A stretch of DNA of 64,000 bases from Leptospiraceae bacterium (lineage in GTDB: Bacteria > Spirochaetota > Leptospiria > Leptospirales > Leptospiraceae): contig JACKPC010000005.1 of NCBI GenBank assembly GCA_024233835.1, positions 124,001 through 188,000 on the forward strand. Direction: 5' to 3'. The notes under the pieces are model-generated. The model was given only the letters and a program-made list of their open reading frames with translations, was not told the origin of the DNA and searched no databases. The translations under genes were made by a program, and so were the position numbers. Shown in pieces: positions 60,277 to 64,000 of the stretch; the stretch's first letter is position 1, and each line of letters begins with the position of its first letter.

Positions 60277-60310
60277 TCGATTTCTCCATTTATTTTTTTA
60301 AAAAGTTGAT

Positions 60311-60787
60311 TTAATTGCTTTGATTGTATTGTTCATCCGAAACAGCTTCCATCCATTCAACGTTCTTTCCATCTTTGGATTCTTGTATCACAACATGACT
60401 CATTCTTTCTGACTTATCTGCACCGTGCCAGTGTTTGACTCCGGGGGGAGTCCAAATAACATCTCCGCTTTTAATACTTTGAATTTTTCCTCCCCATTGT
60501 TGAATAAGTCCATTTCCTTCTGTCACTATCATTAACTGTCCCATTGGATGTGTATGCCAGTTGGTTCTGGACTTTGGAAAGAAGGTAACTAAAGCCCCTG
60601 ACACTTTACGGGGTTCTTTAATATCTAATAATCCTTTTACTTCTACCGGACCGGTGAATAGTTTTGTCGGAACATTTAATGTAGACTGAGTTTCTTTTCG
60701 AGTAATTACCATTTGAGAATTTATACTCTCCTTGACTGTACTACAAGTAGAAATAAGAGCTAATAATAAAAGTATAGCTAATCTCAT
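60311..60787 (-). CDS. cupin-domain lipoprotein
   Basis: 158 residues. The N-terminus ends in L-I-S-T-C (lipobox Cys15). A single cupin barrel follows, with metal motifs N-W-H-T-H-P-M-G-Q-L near 76-85 and P-P-G-V-K-H-W-H-G near 114-122, resembling the cupins annotated as mandelonitrile-lyase-like or carboxymuconolactone-associated. First gene of the three-gene set; an AGAGGAG ribosome site precedes the ATG, and the promoter and AraC-type operator lie 48-114 bases upstream. Confidence 0.88.
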   Translation of the reverse strand: MRLAILLLLALISTCSTVKESINSQMVITRKETQSTLNVPTKLFTGPVEVKGLLDIKEPRKVSGALVTFFPKSRTNWHTHPMGQLMIVTEGNGLIQQWGGKIQSIKSGDVIWTPPGVKHWHGADKSERMSHVVIQESKDGKNVEWMEAVSDEQYNQSN

Positions 60788-60804
60788 TTTATTCTCCTCT
60801 TTTA

Positions 60805-60820
60805 AACAGGTTCTCCTGTT
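60805..60820. repeat. 16-bp inverted repeat in the cupin leader
   Basis: AACAGG, four bases, CCTGTT: a perfect 6-bp inverted repeat between the -10 box and the ribosome site of the cupin gene; possible operator or small hairpin. Confidence 0.35.
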
Positions 60821-60834
60821 ATGTTTATAGCTTT

Positions 60835-60863
60835 ATTATCTCATATTATTTAAAGAAGGAAAA
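60835..60863 (-). promoter_or_regulatory. promoter of the cupin-cyclophilin-SDR operon
   Basis: Minus-strand GATAAT (60840-60835) as -10 and a poor -35 TTTTCC (60863-60858) with a 17-base spacer. A weak -35 directly beside an AraC-type site fits an activator-dependent promoter. Confidence 0.45.
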
Positions 60864-60865
60864 TA

Positions 60866-60901
60866 CCTGATTCTACGAAAGATTGCCTGATCCTACAAAA
60901 G
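60866..60901. promoter_or_regulatory. AraC-type operator, two direct repeats 20 bp apart
   Basis: CCTGATTCTACGAAAG (60866-60881) and CCTGATCCTACAAAAG (60886-60901) differ at two positions and are in direct orientation with a 20-bp period, about two helical turns. The pair abuts the -35 box of the cupin promoter. AraC regulators bind such tandem sites; an AraC gene lies at 62169. Confidence 0.65.
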
Positions 60902-61007
60902 TAAAAAAGGTTCTGGGCTGTGTGAGTTTCACACGCACTTTCAAAAATCCATTTTCAGAAACTATAGGCTCAATTGAAGCCCTGTCAAATCGTAGCTCGA
61001 ATTCCAT
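60873..61007 (-). CDS. short ORF, possible phage-protein N-terminal fragment
   Basis: 44 codons. It begins M-E-F-E-L-R-F-D-R-A-S-I-E-P and continues E-N-G-F-L-K-V-R-V-K, a start reminiscent of DUF2213-type phage proteins, then diverges where it runs into the direct repeat and the AraC operator. Probably a truncated leftover and not a functional gene; the resemblance is from memory only. Confidence 0.2.
   Translation of the reverse strand: MEFELRFDRASIEPIVSENGFLKVRVKLTQPRTFFTFVGSGNLS
60889..60909 (+). repeat. 21-bp direct repeat, left copy
   Basis: Begins GATCCTACAAAAG and continues into an A-rich stretch; identical over 21 bases to 61502-61522. Its first 13 bases are the second half of the AraC-type operator. 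The two copies bound a 592-bp segment that carries gene fragments. Confidence 0.85.
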
Positions 61008-61055
61008 GATGATTGTAGAATAGCATGGAAGAGAGTCGCATTTTGTGAAGGGTTT

Positions 61056-61268
61056 TTATATAATTCCAAATTCTACTTTATAGGAACGGTATTGCTCTCT
61101 TGCTTTTTCTTCAGTTACTATTATTTTATCTTGAACGTCATCTCTCATTCTTATATAATAAAAAACTATAAACTCCTCTTCAGTAATAGTTTTATTTTTT
61201 GCTTTGAATAAAAGTTGTTCAAGTTCTGATTCTGTAATCTTCTCTGCCTTTTTTTCTAATGAACTCAT
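61056..61268 (-). CDS. small acidic hypothetical protein
   Basis: 70 residues, highly charged and helical (K-K-A-E-K-I-T-E-S-E-L-E-Q-L-L), with no membrane segment or known family. Its ATG overlaps the stop of the truncated frame upstream (ATGA), so it was once the second gene of a two-gene unit. It lies inside the segment bounded by 21-bp repeats and may be foreign. A toxin-antitoxin or immunity role is possible but unsupported. Confidence 0.4.
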   Translation of the reverse strand: MSSLEKKAEKITESELEQLLFKAKNKTITEEEFIVFYYIRMRDDVQDKIIVTEEKAREQYRSYKVEFGII

Positions 61269-61504
61269 AATATTTTTACCTTTCTAAGGTATGCTTCTAT
61301 TATTGGAACCATACCATTAAATTCATTATCGGTCAAGTATACATTACTTCCTAATGAATTATAAAGACGAATTTTATCTTTTTTATTAATTCCGGAAACT
61401 CTGTAATCGGGAATTTTCGTTTCATCATAGGGAATTCCTATGGGAATTGAAGATGCACTGGTTTTGATTGAATCCTGTATCCGAGAAACTACATAGGCAT
61501 CGAT
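61265..61504 (-). pseudogene. C-terminal gene fragment truncated at the right direct repeat
   Basis: 79 codons open from the repeat junction to a TGA, with no start codon near its beginning. The sequence I-P-I-G-I-P-Y-D-E-T-K ... I-R-L-Y-N-S-L-G-S-N-V-Y-L-T-D looks like genuine protein and not random frame. No family recognised. The missing N-terminal part suggests that the insert's right edge cut the gene. Confidence 0.5.
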
Positions 61505-61522
61505 CCTACAAAAGTAAAAAAG
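61502..61522 (+). repeat. 21-bp direct repeat, right copy
   Basis: Identical to 60889-60909, but without the upstream CCTGATTCTACGAAAG element, so only an operator half-site is present, 57 bases before the kinase gene. A shorter version (AGTAAAAAAGATA) recurs at about 62106, upstream of the AraC gene. Confidence 0.85.
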
Positions 61523-61578
61523 ATACTTGTTTTATTAGAAAAGCTAAAAAATAAACTTTATCTAAGGAAGAAGTAACA

Positions 61579-62070
61579 ATGAATTTAAAGGGAACTCTGT
61601 TTTTTTTCTGCGGAAAGATGGGAGCAGGAAAATCTACTTATTCTAAAAAGCTTGTCGATGAACTTAAGGCCATTTATTTATCTGAAGATGATTGGCTTTC
61701 TGCTATTTATCCGGAGGAAATAAAAAACTTTGATGACTACATTAAATATTCATCACGATTGAAGCCTCTATTGAAAGAGCATGTGCAAAGAATCTTACAT
61801 TCGGGTATTTCTGTAGTGATGGATTTTCCCGGGAACACAAGACAACAGAGAGCATGGTTTAAAGAAATATTTTCAGGAGCTCAGATACCGCATAAATTGA
61901 TTTACCTAAAAGCAGATGATGGACTTTGTTTAAAACGGCTTGAACAACGAAGGAAGAGTTCTCCGGAGCGAGCTCGATTTGATACGGAAGAGGTTTTTTA
62001 TCAGGTAAGCAGTTATTTTCAAGCTCCAACTGATGATGAAGAATTTAATATTGAAGTTCTTAGTCAATAG
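61579..62070 (+). CDS. P-loop kinase-like ATPase (AAA_33/zeta-toxin-like fold)
   Basis: 163 residues. Walker A G-K-M-G-A-G-K-S-T is at residues 12-20, D-D-W near 38-40 is the substrate-side acidic pair, V-V-M-D-F-P-G-N near 76-83 stands in the Walker B position, and the lid Arg block R-L-E-Q-R-R-K near 118-124 precedes an F-D-T-E-E tail. This is the small AAA_33 kinase pattern of predicted sugar, nucleoside or antibiotic kinases; a zeta toxin would be longer and paired with epsilon, which is not seen. Start: GAAG upstream of ATG 61579. Confidence 0.8.
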   Translation: MNLKGTLFFFCGKMGAGKSTYSKKLVDELKAIYLSEDDWLSAIYPEEIKNFDDYIKYSSRLKPLLKEHVQRILHSGISVVMDFPGNTRQQRAWFKEIFSGAQIPHKLIYLKADDGLCLKRLEQRRKSSPERARFDTEEVFYQVSSYFQAPTDDEEFNIEVLSQ

Positions 62071-62168
62071 GATTTAAAGGAGTAATGTCCTCACTTATCT
62101 TGAAGAAGTAAAAAAGATAGTAGTTGTTATTAGAGCTTTAATTGATTCTATGAAATAGGAGAATGTAT

Positions 62169-63038
62169 ATGAATCACAATAGAACACTTGAATTACTTGA
62201 TAATCTTGTTCCGGAAGAAGGTGTTATTTTTGATATTATAGATAAAGTAGATATTTTTCGCATTACCAGAGCTACTCCAAGAGAACCTAAGACCTATGAA
62301 CCCAGTATCATTTTTTTGGCCCAGGGTAGTAAACGGGTATTTGTTGGTGAAGAAGAATTTAAATACGATCCCCTCAATTATCTTGTTCTTTCTGTGCCAC
62401 TACCCCTTGAATGTGAAACAAATGCTACTGAAGAAAAACCCTTACTGGGCCTTACTGTAAAAGTAGATCCTTCTACAATAGGGGAGATCATGCTGAAAAT
62501 AGATAGTAATATACAAAATTCCGAATTTATTCCGAAAGGCATTTACTCTGCTAACATAGACAACTATTTAATTGATGCTATTACCAGACTTTTAGAGTCG
62601 CTTTCTTCTCCTGCTGATCGTAGTTTTCTCGGACCGATGATTGTTAAGGAAATTATATATAGAGTTCTATGTGGAGAAAAAGGAAATGCACTTCGTGCCC
62701 TGGCTTATAAAAATCAGCACTTTTTCCAGATAGCCAAAATACTTGATAAGATCCATAAATCCTATAATGCCAAATTTGATTTAAACTCTCTTGCTTTTGA
62801 AGCCGGAATGAGCATTTCGGCATTTCATTCCAGTTTTAAAGCAGTAACGAATACTTCTCCTTTACAATATATCAAGAATATAAAACTCCAAAAAGCTAAA
62901 ATGTTAATGCTCGAAGAGGGAATCAAGGCCTACAATGCAGCATATCATGTAGGCTACGAAAGTATATCCCAATTTAACCGAGAATACAAAAGACTATTTG
63001 GATTACCTCCGGCTAAAGATACGGCTGCACATACGTAA
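62169..63038 (+). CDS. AraC-family transcriptional regulator (YqhC-like)
   Basis: 289 residues from ATG 62169, chosen because GGAG (62158-62161) sits 7 bases before it; ATG 62163 is too close. The N-terminal AraC_N cupin-like domain (about 20-175) includes P-S-I-I-F-L-A-Q-G-S-K-R-V-F near 37-50. The C-terminal double helix-turn-helix (about 190-285) contains F-D-L-N-S-L-A-F-E-A-G-M-S and the second helix block H-V-G-Y-E-S-I-S-Q-F-N-R-E-Y-K-R-L-F-G. This subfamily regulates nearby oxidoreductase genes in response to aldehydes or electrophiles. The tandem sites at 60866-60901 are its likely target. Confidence 0.92.
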   Translation: MNHNRTLELLDNLVPEEGVIFDIIDKVDIFRITRATPREPKTYEPSIIFLAQGSKRVFVGEEEFKYDPLNYLVLSVPLPLECETNATEEKPLLGLTVKVDPSTIGEIMLKIDSNIQNSEFIPKGIYSANIDNYLIDAITRLLESLSSPADRSFLGPMIVKEIIYRVLCGEKGNALRALAYKNQHFFQIAKILDKIHKSYNAKFDLNSLAFEAGMSISAFHSSFKAVTNTSPLQYIKNIKLQKAKMLMLEEGIKAYNAAYHVGYESISQFNREYKRLFGLPPAKDTAAHT

Positions 63039-63095
63039 AAGAAAATTTAATCGGTAAGAATTAAAAAAAGAAGGTTATAAATTCAAATCGTAAGT

Positions 63096-63302
63096 TTACC
63101 TATTGAGAAAGTAGGAAAGCAAGCTTAGAAGCAGACTTACTATAATCATAGAAGTGAAAGGAATAAATACCTTCGTATTTTCTGTTTCGATTCGAATATC
63201 TCCCGGTAATCTACCAAACCAGTTTAAGACACCGGGAGTCACATATAAAAGGATGCCCGATACGGTTAAAAAAATCCCGATAAGAATTAAATACTTTGCC
63301 AT
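63096..63302 (-). CDS. DUF2905 family small membrane protein
   Basis: 68 residues: two membrane helices (about 4-22 and 49-66) separated by the family signature L-N-W-F-G-R-L-P-G-D-I-R. Function unknown. The start ATG 63302 follows a perfect AGGAGGT ribosome site. It begins 13 bases after the AsmA-like gene and is probably co-transcribed with it. Confidence 0.85.
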   Translation of the reverse strand: MAKYLILIGIFLTVSGILLYVTPGVLNWFGRLPGDIRIETENTKVFIPFTSMIIVSLLLSLLSYFLNR

Positions 63303-63315
63303 ATTCACCTCCTGC

Positions 63316-63999
63316 CTATTCGTTAGTAAAAAAATCTTTTGTTAAAGCATTCACGTTTTTTAAACCTTTGTTCTGTAGGGTCGTAATGGTGGCTCCTGCT
63401 TTTTCGGATAGAGCTGAACCTATAACAGCACCAATCGGTCCTCCCATTACCATCCCGGTGTATACTCCTGCCAACCACACCTTATCAATACTAAAAGGCA
63501 TATAATCAGAGCGGGAATAGTGCATTGGAATTTTTAGACCCTTACCGGCCAAACTACTCGAAACCATTAAGCTGGCTGAAATATCATCTTTAGGATTATC
63601 TAAACCTATATCAGCTTTGCCAAGAGTATTAAAAATACTTCCCTGCATATCGAAGTGTTTTATTTTGAATCGTTTATTTTTAACTAAATAAGCAATATCT
63701 ATAGTTTTGTAGCGAGATAAATTTGAATTTAGTTTCTTGTCAGAAGGGATGATTTTATTCAAAAAACGAATAGGGTAGAGAATGTCAGCCCTATCATGCA
63801 GAACTCCGTTAAGAAGAAGGCTCGAACCGCTGGCATATAAATTGGAAAAGAAGTCTTTATTTTTGTATTGGTTATCCGTCCGGACTTTAAGAGCTGTATG
63901 CAGGGTTCCTTCTATCATATTATTCCCCAAATATTCCTTAGATAGTTCTTTCATGTCAATGTCCTGAAGTTTGACATTGGCCAGAACTCGAATTGTATC
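63316..63999 (-). CDS. AsmA-like protein, C-terminal part (partial)
   Basis: 227 residues visible; the frame is open to the right edge of the window (V-L-A-N-V-K-L-Q-D-I-D-M-K-E-L at the edge), so the gene starts beyond it. The segment N-N-M-I-E-G-T-L-H-T-A-L-K-V and the later beta-strand pattern (F-D-M-Q-G-S-I-F-N-T, I-P-M-H-Y-S) are like the C-terminal AsmA_2 domain of envelope lipid-transport proteins that form bridge-like channels. The tail G-M-V-M-G-G-P-I-G-A-V-I-G-S-A-L is Gly-rich and hydrophobic. The family assignment is moderate because only the end is seen. Confidence 0.6.
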   Translation of the reverse strand, partial: DTIRVLANVKLQDIDMKELSKEYLGNNMIEGTLHTALKVRTDNQYKNKDFFSNLYASGSSLLLNGVLHDRADILYPIRFLNKIIPSDKKLNSNLSRYKTIDIAYLVKNKRFKIKHFDMQGSIFNTLGKADIGLDNPKDDISASLMVSSSLAGKGLKIPMHYSRSDYMPFSIDKVWLAGVYTGMVMGGPIGAVIGSALSEKAGATITTLQNKGLKNVNALTKDFFTNE

Positions 64000-64000
64000 T

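Noticed and set aside
61056..62070. Zeta-toxin/antitoxin pair formed by the 70-residue protein and the P-loop kinase
   Set aside because: They are on opposite strands and separated by a repeat boundary, and the kinase is short and lacks toxin-specific features I could recognise.
1..64000. tRNA, rRNA, CRISPR arrays, cobalamin or SAM riboswitches
   Set aside because: None recognised on either strand by eye; the metH and ahcY leaders contain no riboswitch-like conserved boxes.

Overview
AT-rich, densely packed bacterial chromosome with many overlapping genes, numerous signal-peptide lipoproteins, several chemotaxis or c-di-GMP signalling genes and family combinations that point to a spirochaete of the Leptospira group. 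That taxonomic placement is inferred from gene content only. No rRNA, tRNA, CRISPR array or complete insertion sequence was recognised.

Layout. 1-5573 (+): the tail of an RND efflux pump, then a three-gene SMC operon (JetA, JetB, JetC of the Wadjet/MksBEF type) with no JetD nuclease beside it. 5577-12457 (-), convergent with it: a zinc-ribbon membrane protein, a giant ankyrin-repeat KAP NTPase split near its C-terminus by a frame change, and an exported TPR protein. Together these form a plausible defence neighbourhood. 12612-19288 (+): a six-gene complex I/hydrogenase-4-like membrane complex whose catalytic subunits have lost the [NiFe] ligands and the proximal-cluster cysteines (Ehr-like). 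19311-28720: a chemoreceptor, a DUF2804 protein, an SGNH-like protein, an SRAP DNA-crosslink protein, a diguanylate cyclase and a metallo-beta-lactamase/cNMP-binding fusion.

28767-37607 (+): the S-adenosylhomocysteine/methionine cycle. A strong promoter with a perfect 26-bp palindrome between -35 and -10 precedes a wrecked ArsR-methyltransferase gene, then ahcY, a 7Fe-type ferredoxin and B12-dependent metH. The B12-enzyme chaperone meaB and a second chemoreceptor follow. 37604-49333: phosphofructokinase, lipoproteins, a large pseudokinase-ATPase-PP2C protein with a STAS partner (a partner-switching pair), epmA, a Nudix hydrolase and an epimerase-like protein. 49432-57305: an M3 oligopeptidase, lipoproteins, an M14 carboxypeptidase with an amino-acid permease, and a sulfatase-modifying-factor-like lipoprotein.

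57319-58807 (-): tandem zinc-ribbon/two-TM paralogues, the last of which has lost its reading frame at the start. 59062-63038: a small stress or redox cluster (cupin, cyclophilin-like protein, SDR) with an AraC-type tandem operator next to its promoter and an AraC regulator nearby. The two are separated by an apparent 592-bp insert bounded by 21-bp direct repeats and carrying gene fragments. The window ends in a DUF2905 protein and a partial AsmA-like protein.
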